DNA of 64,000 bases, from positions 40,991-104,990 of the forward strand of contig CAUJJN010000192.1 of assembly GCA_963204905.1 (NCBI GenBank). The letters run 5' to 3'. Source of the stretch: Pseudomonadota bacterium (lineage in GTDB: Bacteria; Pseudomonadota; Alphaproteobacteria; Rhizobiales; Xanthobacteraceae). The position numbers and the translations under genes are program-made. Below the pieces are notes generated by a model. It did not search any database, was not told where the DNA came from, and saw only the letters and a program-made list of their open reading frames with translations. Below are positions 20,868 to 30,993 of the stretch, in pieces; the first letter of the stretch is position 1, and the number at the start of each line of letters is the position of its first letter.

Positions 20868-21731
20868 ATGGGGCCCCACGTTTTGCGAAGTTCGTCTACA
20901 TCAGCTTGTTATGGATTGTTGACCTTCCCTAAGTCGCAAAATGTCGGTGATGCTATTCAGGCGATTGCGGCGTCACGGCTTCTACCCAATGTCGATATGC
21001 TGATCGACCGCGAAAGCATCCATCGTGTTCCTTCGGGTCGTCTGATTAAGGTCGTTGGCAATGCGTGGTACGGACATAACGTAGAAAATTGGCCTCCATC
21101 CGAGTCGGTCCAATTTCTGCCCATAAGTATGCATTTGTCGCCCAGGGCGGCGGAATCGTTTCTTTCTAAGGATAATATTCATTATCTGGAGTCCATCGCT
21201 CCGATAGGTGCCCGTGATCTGCATACGCTGTCCTATTTTCAGGATCATGGGGTGCCGTCGTATGTTTCGGGCTGTCTTACACTGACCCTCAGAAGGCCAA
21301 GATACATCGCGCCGATTGGTGGCATAGTATTGTGCGATGTTCCTCAAAGCATCGAAGAATTTGTCAGGTTCAACACACGAAAACGTGTTGATATTGTCAC
21401 TCACGATGAATCTGACGACACAGACATTGTATCGAAAATGACTCGCGCAAGCAGATTATTGCGCAAGTATGCTTCTGCTGACGCTGTTATCACGACGAGA
21501 TTGCACGCCGCGTTGCCTGCGCTCGCCATGGGTACCCCAGTGTATCTGGTATTAGCCGTTGATGATGCTTATCGGTTCACGGGCCTGCTTGATTATGTCC
21601 GGCACGGAACCGTGGACGAGTTTCTCTCCGGCAAGGACTTTGACATTAATGATCCTACTGCGAATGCCGAGACGTATCTCGATAGGGCGTCGGACCTGCG
21701 TGAACGCGTGGCTTCTTTTCTTGAATTGTGA
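20868..21731 (+). CDS. Polysaccharide pyruvyl transferase family protein
   Basis: GLLTFPKSQNVGDAIQAIAA start, IGARDLHTLSYFQDHGVPSYVSGCLTLTL, ADAVITTRLHAALPALAMGTPVYLV. Confidence 0.85.
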   Translation: MGPHVLRSSSTSACYGLLTFPKSQNVGDAIQAIAASRLLPNVDMLIDRESIHRVPSGRLIKVVGNAWYGHNVENWPPSESVQFLPISMHLSPRAAESFLSKDNIHYLESIAPIGARDLHTLSYFQDHGVPSYVSGCLTLTLRRPRYIAPIGGIVLCDVPQSIEEFVRFNTRKRVDIVTHDESDDTDIVSKMTRASRLLRKYASADAVITTRLHAALPALAMGTPVYLVLAVDDAYRFTGLLDYVRHGTVDEFLSGKDFDINDPTANAETYLDRASDLRERVASFLEL

Positions 21732-21787
21732 GATATATTTAGGCGGTGTAAATTTGGCTCATATTTTAAGTGTATGGATGGGGCGTC

Positions 21788-22696
21788 ATGTTTGGGACTG
21801 ATAAGGATGGAGTCGTAGGGGATTCGACCGCGTCCGCTCCTCCGTATTTCAAGAGACTTTTGGAGGATGAAGGGGCGGTCGTGACTGAGATCGCGTTTCT
21901 CAGCGGGAAGCTGGAAAGTGCAATTGCGGATGGGAAGCTGCTGCGGGAGCAGATACTCGACTGTGAAAAGCGCATAGTCAAAGGCATTGCAGCGCGCGCT
22001 AAGCTCGAGGTTTTGTATGAAAGTTGCAAGACAAAGGCCGATCTCGCCGAGGGGGCATTGGAAAAGGCGAGTACGCTGACCTTGCAGCTGGAAGAGCTTG
22101 GCCGGGCTAATTTGGCCCTGCGGCATGATATTGAGAAGATGAATCATGAGCTCGAAGATAAGGAGGCCAGCTTACAGCGCATGACTGGCGAGCTGTCCGC
22201 GCTTCAGGGGCAAATGGTGTATCGCGAATTGTCGAACACCGAGATCGTTGAACCTGCGAATACTTCCAACGAAGCCGCTCATAAACGAATGTCTGAACTT
22301 GAGCGGGATGTCGCGCGGCTCTCCACCCAGAAGACAGCTGCAATGGCGGAAAATCTTGTTCTGCGAGACAACGTCTGGCGGAAAAGCAATGAGATTTCTG
22401 CACTTCATGCACAGCTTGAGTTCAAGAACAATGAGGTTTCTGAGCTTCAAGCGCGGCTCGAGTTCAGGAACAATGAGATTTCTGAGCTTCAAGCGCGGTT
22501 CGAGTTCAAGAATAATGAGGTTTCTGAGCTTCAAACGCGGCTTGAGTTCAAGAACAACGAGATGTCCGAGATTAGCGCGGAACTCCAGCAAGTGCCTTGG
22601 CGGGCAGTGTCTGTCTATCGTAAATGCAGGCGCTTTATTCCATTGAGCCTGCTGAAACTGGCCGGACGCGGCGTCAAAGTGTCATCGGCAAAGTAG
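21788..22696 (+). CDS. Coiled-coil protein with 14-residue tandem repeats and basic C-terminal tail, in glycan island
   Basis: Heptad-rich; (F[KR]NNE[VIM]SELQ[AT]R[LF]E)n repeat; tail VPWRAVSVYRKCRRFIPLSLLKLAGRG. Confidence 0.75.
   Translation: MFGTDKDGVVGDSTASAPPYFKRLLEDEGAVVTEIAFLSGKLESAIADGKLLREQILDCEKRIVKGIAARAKLEVLYESCKTKADLAEGALEKASTLTLQLEELGRANLALRHDIEKMNHELEDKEASLQRMTGELSALQGQMVYRELSNTEIVEPANTSNEAAHKRMSELERDVARLSTQKTAAMAENLVLRDNVWRKSNEISALHAQLEFKNNEVSELQARLEFRNNEISELQARFEFKNNEVSELQTRLEFKNNEMSEISAELQQVPWRAVSVYRKCRRFIPLSLLKLAGRGVKVSSAK
22379..22588 (+). repeat. In-frame 42-bp tandem repeat (3 strong units plus diverged flanking units)
   Basis: Units at 22379, 22421, 22463, 22505, 22547; core ttcaagaacaatgaggtttctgagcttcaagcgcggctcgag. 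Confidence 0.9.
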
Positions 22697-22708
22697 TGAG
22701 CTTGTCGC

Positions 22709-24769
22709 ATGTCGGACAATGAATTCATCGACGGGCTCGAATGTCTTTCGTATGTCAGTCTTCCGTCTCACCGCTATCTAGCCGAGGGTTACGATCGCCC
22801 TGGTGGCCCGAACATCGGCGCGTCTGGTGAAAACCTTACAGTCATGTTTTTGTCGATGGACAGAGTTTCCCTGAGTGAACGCTTGTGCAGAAGCATAGAA
22901 AAGCAGATTCCTCATTTTAAGGGAGAGATTCTGGCTGTCGATAACGGGTCGCAACCGGAAGAGTTGGAGACCTTGCAACGGATTCTCGCATCACTTCCGT
23001 TTCGCACGAGAATTGAGCGCCTAGGCGAGAACTACGGCGTGGCCGGCGGTCGGAACAGAGGGGCTGCTGTTGTCAGGACAGATTGGATATTATCACTCGA
23101 TAACGATATTTATTTTGTTTCAGATCCTTTGAAGCACTGGCAGTCAGAGATCGCGCTCCTGGGGAGTAAATTCTTCTCACTGGCGCTTTTGGATCCCAGT
23201 CTTGACAGCGTCTTTCTGAGAGGCGGCAATCTTTATGTAGACTATCACGATGGGGAAATACATCTGGGAGGTGGCTCAGCTGGCAAGCCTACCGATGCGC
23301 GCCGATTGTCTGGCGCACCCTTTCTTGGCACATGTTTGATGGGTGGGGCCTCGATTTTTGATGTTCATCGCTTTCGTGCTCTTGGAGGTTTTGATGACAA
23401 CATGTTTGTGGGTTTTGAGGATATCGAGTTTTCTCTCCGCTTGTTTCGAGAGGGATACAAGATTGGTTGCTCGTCGTTAGCTGCACTGGTTCATGATCAT
23501 CCGAAACCACAAAATGCCGTCGATAAGGCATATGAGCAGGTGCGATTTCGACGCAACTACATCAAAGAATCCGCAGCGTACTTTGAAAGCAGACATGGAT
23601 ATAAGGTCTGGAACGATGGAGTTGATACGTGGTTGAAGGGCCGCGAGCGTGAGCTTGACATCGCGGCTGGGGATGATCGTCCGCTGCAATCGGGAGACAG
23701 TCGCGAAAGCGGCGGTCTCAACCGTCCCAAGATTCTTCTTGTGGTCGATGTGTTCGGTTGGGCGTTCAGCAATATTGCCAACCAGATCAAGCGTGGCCTT
23801 TCTCACATCTACGATATTACGATCATCGCGGCCGAAGATGTCGATCACCACGGCCAAGTCGCACTGATTGCCAGGAATTTTGATCTCGTACATGTATTTT
23901 GGCGTGCGTCTGTATTTTCGATGCTAGATGAACCCGCGCTTGGATATGCTGATGCGGTCGGATACTCCGATAAGCAGCAGTATCTTGATTGCCTTCTTGG
24001 TCGTCGGATTACGACAGCGATTTATGATCATCTGTTCCTCGAGACTGACCAAGTCGCCAGATACAGGGAGCTCCTGGAAAAGTTCGTCGACGGGTACTAC
24101 GTATCTTCGAACAAGCTCATGAGTATATATCGGGCCAAGTACCCAGATGCGTTTCCGATGCGGGCCATCCCTGATGGCGTGGACCTCAGCCTGTTTCGCC
24201 CCATGAACTTAGAAAGATTTGAGAACAGGGATCGACCTTTGGTTATTGGGTGGGTCGGAAACTCCATGTGGTCTGCTGAGAAAGAGGACTTCAAAGGCCT
24301 TCATAGCATCTTAAAGCCGGCGCTGGAGCAGCTCAGGAGCGAAGGGCTCGAATTGAATGAGGTGTTCGCAGACCGCGCGGTCGAGTACACGCCACTAAGT
24401 CAGATGCCAGATTACTACGCGAGAATCGACGTTTTGATATGCGCATCGAAAATTGAGGGGACGCCTAATCCTGTTTTGGAGGCGATGGCTTGTGGTGTTC
24501 CAGTTATATCCACCGACGTCGGCATTGTGCCCGAAGCATTCGGAGCTTTACAGAAATCTTTTATGCTCGCGGACAGAAGCGTTGCTTCAATGACTGAAGC
24601 TATCCGACGGCTCTATCAGGACCGGGCAACACTCACTGAGTTATCCCGTGAGAACTTGAAGGCGATCGTCCCTTGGAACTGGTCGAACCGAGTGCAGGAA
24701 TTTCGGCGTTTTTTCGATGATGTTCTTGCTCACCCGCCAAAGCAAAAGCGCAGACTTTCGGTGAAGTAG
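22709..24769 (+). CDS. Two-domain glycosyltransferase (GT2-type N-terminus, GT4-type C-terminus)
   Basis: N-terminal EILAVDNGSQPEELETL..LGENYGVAGGRNRGA..DWILSLDNDIYF; C-terminal IPDGVDLSLFRP, IDVLICASKIEGTPNPVLEAMACGVPVISTDVGIVPE. Confidence 0.88.
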   Translation: MSDNEFIDGLECLSYVSLPSHRYLAEGYDRPGGPNIGASGENLTVMFLSMDRVSLSERLCRSIEKQIPHFKGEILAVDNGSQPEELETLQRILASLPFRTRIERLGENYGVAGGRNRGAAVVRTDWILSLDNDIYFVSDPLKHWQSEIALLGSKFFSLALLDPSLDSVFLRGGNLYVDYHDGEIHLGGGSAGKPTDARRLSGAPFLGTCLMGGASIFDVHRFRALGGFDDNMFVGFEDIEFSLRLFREGYKIGCSSLAALVHDHPKPQNAVDKAYEQVRFRRNYIKESAAYFESRHGYKVWNDGVDTWLKGRERELDIAAGDDRPLQSGDSRESGGLNRPKILLVVDVFGWAFSNIANQIKRGLSHIYDITIIAAEDVDHHGQVALIARNFDLVHVFWRASVFSMLDEPALGYADAVGYSDKQQYLDCLLGRRITTAIYDHLFLETDQVARYRELLEKFVDGYYVSSNKLMSIYRAKYPDAFPMRAIPDGVDLSLFRPMNLERFENRDRPLVIGWVGNSMWSAEKEDFKGLHSILKPALEQLRSEGLELNEVFADRAVEYTPLSQMPDYYARIDVLICASKIEGTPNPVLEAMACGVPVISTDVGIVPEAFGALQKSFMLADRSVASMTEAIRRLYQDRATLTELSRENLKAIVPWNWSNRVQEFRRFFDDVLAHPPKQKRRLSVK

Positions 24770-24784
24770 CCTTCGGAAACGGAT

Positions 24785-24975
24785 GCGGGGAAGCCGGTGA
24801 GCGAACATTATGCTGGTCGTAGCCGCGGATGAAGTTGGCCGTGATCAGAAAGCCGGAAATAGCGAAGAAAGCATCGGCGGTTGATACAGCCACCTTTGAA
24901 CGAGGCTGCGTGGAGGTGGAAGAAAACGACTGAGGTAACGGCTTGTCCCCCGTGGTTTTTCGCCTCGTCTATCTC
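24785..24975 (-). pseudogene. Decayed acyltransferase-3 (OafA-like) N-terminal fragment, frameshifted
   Basis: Minus strand frame A: SSEIDEAKNHGGQAVTSVVFFHLHAASFKGG; frame B: AVSTADAFFAISGFLITANFIRGYD. Together they match the acyltransferase-3 N-terminal pattern with a 1-nt excess between GG and the D of DxFFxISGFLI. Confidence 0.65.
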
Positions 24976-25134
24976 GCTGGAAGGGCGTAGTGATCGCCGG
25001 GAGTGGCTCCGATCCAGCGCTCATAAGCAAAGAATCGCCGATTTCTTTTTTTGGGCAACTTGTATAGGGTCGAGGGCCAATGCCATTTCTGCCCACAAAT
25101 TCTGCCCACTAATATCTTGCCCACCACTCCTGCG

Positions 25135-26490
25135 ATGAAACACGACCAACTCCTCGGCCAGATCACCGACTTCTGCCGGCAGGCGGAGATGGCGGAGTCG
25201 ACTTTCGGCCGTCGTGCCGTGAACGATGGCAAGCTGGTGGCGCGGTTGCGCGAGGGCAAGCGCATCACCATCGACACGCTGGAACGGATCCAGCTCTACA
25301 TCGCCACCAACACGCCGGGTGGCGTGCCGCCGCCTCGCGAACGGGATGCGCCGATCGAGCGGCGTGATCCGCGCGCCAATTTCCGTTTTTTCGAGAACCG
25401 GCAGAAATATCTGCTGTTCGTCCACACCTGTAGCGAGAAGCGGGTAATCGCCGACCGCATCGCGATGGAACTTGGCAGCATCCATCCGCGGCCGCCGGCG
25501 CTGCGGTTGTTCGATGCCGGTTGCGGCGATGGAACTGTGCTGGCGCGGGTGCTGCGGGCGATGCATGGCCGCTTTCCGCACATGCCGTTTTACGTCGCCG
25601 GCAAGGAACTGAGCCTCGAGGACGTAAAACTGACCCTCGATAAGTTGCCGGACCGGCTGTTCGAGCATCCTTCGACCGTGTTCGTGCTGACTAACATGCA
25701 CTACGCCGAGGCCCCGTGGCTGGCGCCGCGCGCCGCTGCCGCGGCCGCCGGCATGGTCTGGCGCGAAGTGCCGCTGCGCGGCGAGTCTGCCGGCGAGTTT
25801 GAGACCCAGGTCGCCGAATTGAAGCCGTTCCTTCAGGAGAATTGGCGCGCCAGTGTGAGCGAACGTTCCGGGATGCCGGTCTACGAGCGTCCGGTGGCGC
25901 TGATCCTCTATCGCGAAGATCATCAGTTTCTGCTGGACTCGGTGATCCCGCGCGCGGGTCGGGCCGAGGCCAATTTTGACCTGATCATTGCCTCGCAGCC
26001 CTACCGGGCAAAATCATCAGAAGCTTTCCGGGCGAAGCGCATCGTCGCGCCACTGGCCCGGGCGCTGCGGCCGGGAGGTCGTCTTATAGGAATTCATTCT
26101 CACGGCAGTGATCCGGGGATGGAAATTGTCCAGGCGGTATGGCCAGGGGAGAACCCGTTTCCGGTCAACCGCCACGAACTGCTGCGCGCCGTTAAATACG
26201 AACTTGGTTCGGGCGCGCGCGACCTCAATTTTAATGCCTATTCCGATAGCCGTTCGATCTTCCGATATGATATGGAGGCGCTGCCGCACGAGGTCACCGG
26301 ACCGATCGGAACCTCCACGGCGTTCGCAGCCTGGAATGCGGCGGTTTATGTCGCTCAGATCGAAGATGATCGCCTGACCGAGATCACCCAGAGCGGCGGG
26401 TATCTCGACGCCACGCGTGACGTTCTGCGCAAGCATAACGGGTTGTGGTTCTACGATGAATCCTACGTCATTTCGCGCCGTCGCGACTGA
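25135..26490 (+). CDS. SAM-dependent methyltransferase-like protein with N-terminal HTH-like domain
   Basis: LFDAGCGDGTVLARVL (motif I); LIIASQPYR; N-terminus DFCRQAEMAESTFGRRAVNDGKLVARLREGKRITIDTLERIQLYI resembles alphaproteobacterial HTH-like domains. Confidence 0.7.
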   Translation: MKHDQLLGQITDFCRQAEMAESTFGRRAVNDGKLVARLREGKRITIDTLERIQLYIATNTPGGVPPPRERDAPIERRDPRANFRFFENRQKYLLFVHTCSEKRVIADRIAMELGSIHPRPPALRLFDAGCGDGTVLARVLRAMHGRFPHMPFYVAGKELSLEDVKLTLDKLPDRLFEHPSTVFVLTNMHYAEAPWLAPRAAAAAAGMVWREVPLRGESAGEFETQVAELKPFLQENWRASVSERSGMPVYERPVALILYREDHQFLLDSVIPRAGRAEANFDLIIASQPYRAKSSEAFRAKRIVAPLARALRPGGRLIGIHSHGSDPGMEIVQAVWPGENPFPVNRHELLRAVKYELGSGARDLNFNAYSDSRSIFRYDMEALPHEVTGPIGTSTAFAAWNAAVYVAQIEDDRLTEITQSGGYLDATRDVLRKHNGLWFYDESYVISRRRD

Positions 26491-26510
26491 CACTTCAGGA
26501 CATATGAAAC

Positions 26511-26527
26511 CCGCTCATGGGGAGCGG
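26511..26527 (+). promoter_or_regulatory. Hairpin in metK leader (CCGCTC-ATGGG-GAGCGG)
   Basis: Perfect 6-bp stem upstream of aagagg SD and metK ATG. Confidence 0.4.
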
Positions 26528-26547
26528 ATGACAAGAGGTTGGTTTTG

Positions 26548-27741
<1,194 letters not shown>

Positions 27742-27759
27742 GACGGACACATCATCGCT

Positions 27760-27841
27760 GTCATGGCCGGGCTTGTCCCGGCCATCCACGTTTCGAGCGT
27801 CGGTTTCGACGTGGATGCCCGGGACGACCTCTCGGCATGAC
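27760..27841. repeat. REP-like dispersed palindrome
   Basis: gtcatggccgggcttgtcccggccatccacg...cgtggatgcccgggacgacctctcggcatgac. Confidence 0.8.
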
Positions 27842-27850
27842 CAAATACCC

Positions 27851-27892
27851 GGTGGTTCGATGAGTGATCGAACCGCTCTGAAAAAGGATCAC
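27851..27892 (+). promoter_or_regulatory. Candidate structured ahcY leader (hairpin plus alternative SD-masking helix)
   Basis: GGTTCGAT-GAGTG-ATCGAACC (27854-27874); GTGATC (27864-27869) complementary to GATCAC (27887-27892), which overlaps the aaagga SD. Confidence 0.4.
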
Positions 27893-27897
27893 ATGCA

Positions 27898-29334
27898 ATG
27901 ACAACCGCTACCGCGAAAGCACCTGCCGCTGGCACCGACTACATCGTCGCCGATATCGGGCTCGCCGACTTTGGCCGGAAGGAATTGTCGCTGGCCGAAA
28001 CCGAAATGCCAGGCTTGATGGCGACGCGTGATGAATACGGCCCGAAGCAACCGCTCAAGGGCGCGCGCATCGCCGGCTCGCTGCACATGACGATTCAGAC
28101 CGGCGTACTGATCGAGACCCTGAAGGCGCTCGGCGCCGACATCCGCTGGGTGTCGTGCAACATCTATTCGACGCAGGATCACGCGGCGGCGGCGATCGCG
28201 GCGGCGGGCATCCCGGTGTTCGCGGTGAAGGGCGAGAGCCTGAAGGACTACTGGGACTACACCGCGAAATTGTTCGACTGGCATGGCGGCGGGCACCCGA
28301 ACATGATCCTCGACGACGGCGGCGACGCCACGATGTATGTCCACCTCGGCCTGCGCGCGGAGAACGGCGACACCGCATTCCTCGACAAGCCGGGCTCGGA
28401 AGAAGAGGAAGTGTTCTTCGCGCTGCTCAAGAAGCAGATCAAGGAAAAGCCGAAGGGCTACTTCAGGGCGATTGCCGACAGCATCAGGGGTGTTTCGGAA
28501 GAGACCACCACCGGCGTGCATCGTTTGTACGAAATGCAGAAGGCCGGCACGCTGCTGTGGCCTGCCATCAACGTCAACGATTCCGTCACCAAATCGAAGT
28601 TCGACAACCTGTACGGCTGTCGTGAATCGCTGGTCGACGGCATCCGTCGCGGCACCGACGTGATGATGTCGGGCAAGGTCGCGATGGTCGCCGGCTTTGG
28701 GGACGTCGGCAAGGGGTCGGCGGCCTCGCTGCGCCAGGCTGGTTGCCGCGTCATGGTGTCCGAGATCGACCCGATCTGCGCGTTGCAGGCGGCGATGGAA
28801 GGATACCAGGTCGTGACGATGGAAGAGGCGGCACCGCAGGCCGACATCTTTGTCACCGCGACCGGCAACAAGGACATCATCACCATCGACCACATGCGCG
28901 CGATGAAGGATCGCGCCATCGTCTGCAACATCGGCCATTTCGACAACGAGATTCAGATTGCTTCGTTGAAGAACTTGAAGTGGACCAACATCAAGCCGCA
29001 GGTCGACGAGATTACGTTCCCGGACGGTCACCGCATCATCATGCTATCGGAAGGCCGCCTGGTGAATCTCGGCAATGCCATGGGCCATCCATCGTTCGTG
29101 ATGTCGGCGTCATTCACCAACCAGACGCTTGCGCAGATCGAACTGTTCGCCAATAACAAGGACGGCAAGTACAAGAAAGAAGTCTACGTGCTGCCGAAGT
29201 CGCTCGATGAAAAGGTCGCGCGCCTGCACCTCGCCAAGATCGGCGTCAAGCTGACCGAACTGCGCAAGGATCAGGCCGACTATATCGGCGTCAAGGTCGA
29301 AGGACCATTCAAGGCGGATCACTATCGCTACTAG
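27898..29334 (+). CDS. ahcY: Adenosylhomocysteinase
   Basis: [49 protein letters not shown]-terminal KADHYRY. Confidence 0.98.
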   Translation: MTTATAKAPAAGTDYIVADIGLADFGRKELSLAETEMPGLMATRDEYGPKQPLKGARIAGSLHMTIQTGVLIETLKALGADIRWVSCNIYSTQDHAAAAIAAAGIPVFAVKGESLKDYWDYTAKLFDWHGGGHPNMILDDGGDATMYVHLGLRAENGDTAFLDKPGSEEEEVFFALLKKQIKEKPKGYFRAIADSIRGVSEETTTGVHRLYEMQKAGTLLWPAINVNDSVTKSKFDNLYGCRESLVDGIRRGTDVMMSGKVAMVAGFGDVGKGSAASLRQAGCRVMVSEIDPICALQAAMEGYQVVTMEEAAPQADIFVTATGNKDIITIDHMRAMKDRAIVCNIGHFDNEIQIASLKNLKWTNIKPQVDEITFPDGHRIIMLSEGRLVNLGNAMGHPSFVMSASFTNQTLAQIELFANNKDGKYKKEVYVLPKSLDEKVARLHLAKIGVKLTELRKDQADYIGVKVEGPFKADHYRY

Positions 29335-29844
29335 GATATTTTCGCTGTCGAGGGACGATCGGTCTCGGCGATTTGAAATCGGCCCTATGGGCCGAGCTTG
29401 CCTCGGCAGCTGAGACTTGTGCCGGTGTGGAGGCGCGACACTGATGTCGGCGGAGATTCAACCGCCGCCGACATTAAGCGGCTGTGGATTTGTGCTGGCA
29501 TGTCGGTGGTAGACGAGGTCGAACCGCATCGTCGATTGTGCGAGTCGCTAAGGGTTGACGCTCTCCATGAAAGGCGATGCTGTCCCGGGGGCCTGCGGCA
29601 ACGTGCGATGTTGTGAGCGCGGCCAGCCAGAGCATTTTCAGCGAAATGACGATTATTCTTGTAATCGTTTGAATCAAAACGTGTTTGCCGACGCGATTCT
29701 GATGTTCTCGCAATCTCAGGCAACGTGGTACGACACCGCCGTTGCGTCGTGTGACCGGAACGATTGGGCACGCTCGGCGCGATGTTAGATCGCACGTTGA
29801 AAAAGTTTTGCAATCCGCTCCCAGAGACGCGACCAGAGAGATCC

Positions 29845-30993
29845 ATGACTCATCAAGTTCGATCTGAGCCTATTCCTTTCATCGATCTTGGCGCACAGCG
29901 CCGCAGGCTTGGACCCGCGATCGATGAGGCGGTGGGGCGCGTGCTCAATCACTGTCAGTTCATCAATGGCCCGGAGGTTGTTGAGCTTGAGCAGAATCTG
30001 GCTGCTTTCACTGGTGCGAAGCATGTCGTCAGTTGTGCCAGCGGCACCGATGCGTTGATGATGGTGCTGATGGCCAAAGGCATCGGCTCCGGGGACGCCG
30101 TGTTGTGTCCGTCGTTCACTTTCTGCGCCACAGGGGAGAGCATCGCGCTCACCGGTGCATCGCCGGTTTTCGTCGATGTCGATCCCGTCACTTTCAACAT
30201 GGACATTGGTTCGCTCAAGCGCGGGCTTGTTACGGCGCGGAACGCCGGCTTGACGCCGAAGGGTGTCATCGTTGTTGATCTGTTTGGCCAAGCTGCGGAT
30301 CATGACGCAGTTGCCGCCGTGGCGGAGGCGGAAGGCTTGTTCGTGCTCGATGATGCCGCGCAATCATTCGGCGCCATCTACAAGGGGCGAAAGCTTGGTG
30401 GCATCGGCAACATCATGACCACCAGCTTTTTCCCCGCCAAACCGCTTGGCTGCTACGGCGATGGAGGCGCAATTTTCACGGATGACGCAGTGTTGGCGGA
30501 CATTCTGCGAAGCATTCGGGTTCACGGGCAGGGCGTCGACAAATACGACAACGTTCGCCTCGGGCTGACTGGGCGGCTGGATACCGTACAAGCGGCGGTA
30601 CTGCTGCAGAAGCTCACGATCTTCGAGGACGAGATTTCCGCACGCAACGAAGTGGCCGAACGGTATGCCCGCGGCCTCGGCAATGCCGTCATGGTGCCGC
30701 GGGTGCTGGACGGCAATACGTCAGTCTGGGCGCAATACACGATCCGCTTGCCCGATGGGAACCGCGATCAATTCGCTGCGGAATTGAAGGCGAAGGGCAT
30801 CCCCACCATGGTGTATTACCCGAAGGCGATGCATCAACAGACGGCCTATCGCCACTATCCGGTGGTTGAAGGCGGCCTGCCTGTCAGCGAGGCGCTGTCG
30901 AAAGATGTCATCAGCCTGCCGATGCATCCCTACCTCGACGAGGCAAGCCAGGCTCGTATCATTGCAGCCGTGCGGGACGCCGTAAGCGCCTGA
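29845..30993 (+). CDS. DegT/DnrJ/EryC1/StrS-family PLP aminotransferase (sugar aminotransferase type)
   Basis: PFIDLGAQRRRLGPAIDEAV, HVVSCASGTDALMMVLMA, LDDAAQSFGAIYKGRKLGGIGNIMTTSFFPAKPLGCYGDGGA (PLP Lys). Confidence 0.92.
   Translation: MTHQVRSEPIPFIDLGAQRRRLGPAIDEAVGRVLNHCQFINGPEVVELEQNLAAFTGAKHVVSCASGTDALMMVLMAKGIGSGDAVLCPSFTFCATGESIALTGASPVFVDVDPVTFNMDIGSLKRGLVTARNAGLTPKGVIVVDLFGQAADHDAVAAVAEAEGLFVLDDAAQSFGAIYKGRKLGGIGNIMTTSFFPAKPLGCYGDGGAIFTDDAVLADILRSIRVHGQGVDKYDNVRLGLTGRLDTVQAAVLLQKLTIFEDEISARNEVAERYARGLGNAVMVPRVLDGNTSVWAQYTIRLPDGNRDQFAAELKAKGIPTMVYYPKAMHQQTAYRHYPVVEGGLPVSEALSKDVISLPMHPYLDEASQARIIAAVRDAVSA

Noticed and set aside
22172-22591. Minus-strand ORF with Leu/Arg repeats (LELEPRLKLRNLIV)
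   Set aside because: Antisense translation of the 42-bp coiled-coil repeat; no RBS or independent support
29620-29700. agagcattttcagcgaaatg...aatcaaaacgtg stretch before the DegT gene, resembling a dispersed alphaproteobacterial repeat
   Set aside because: Only a vague, degenerate resemblance; cannot be supported without a genome-wide search
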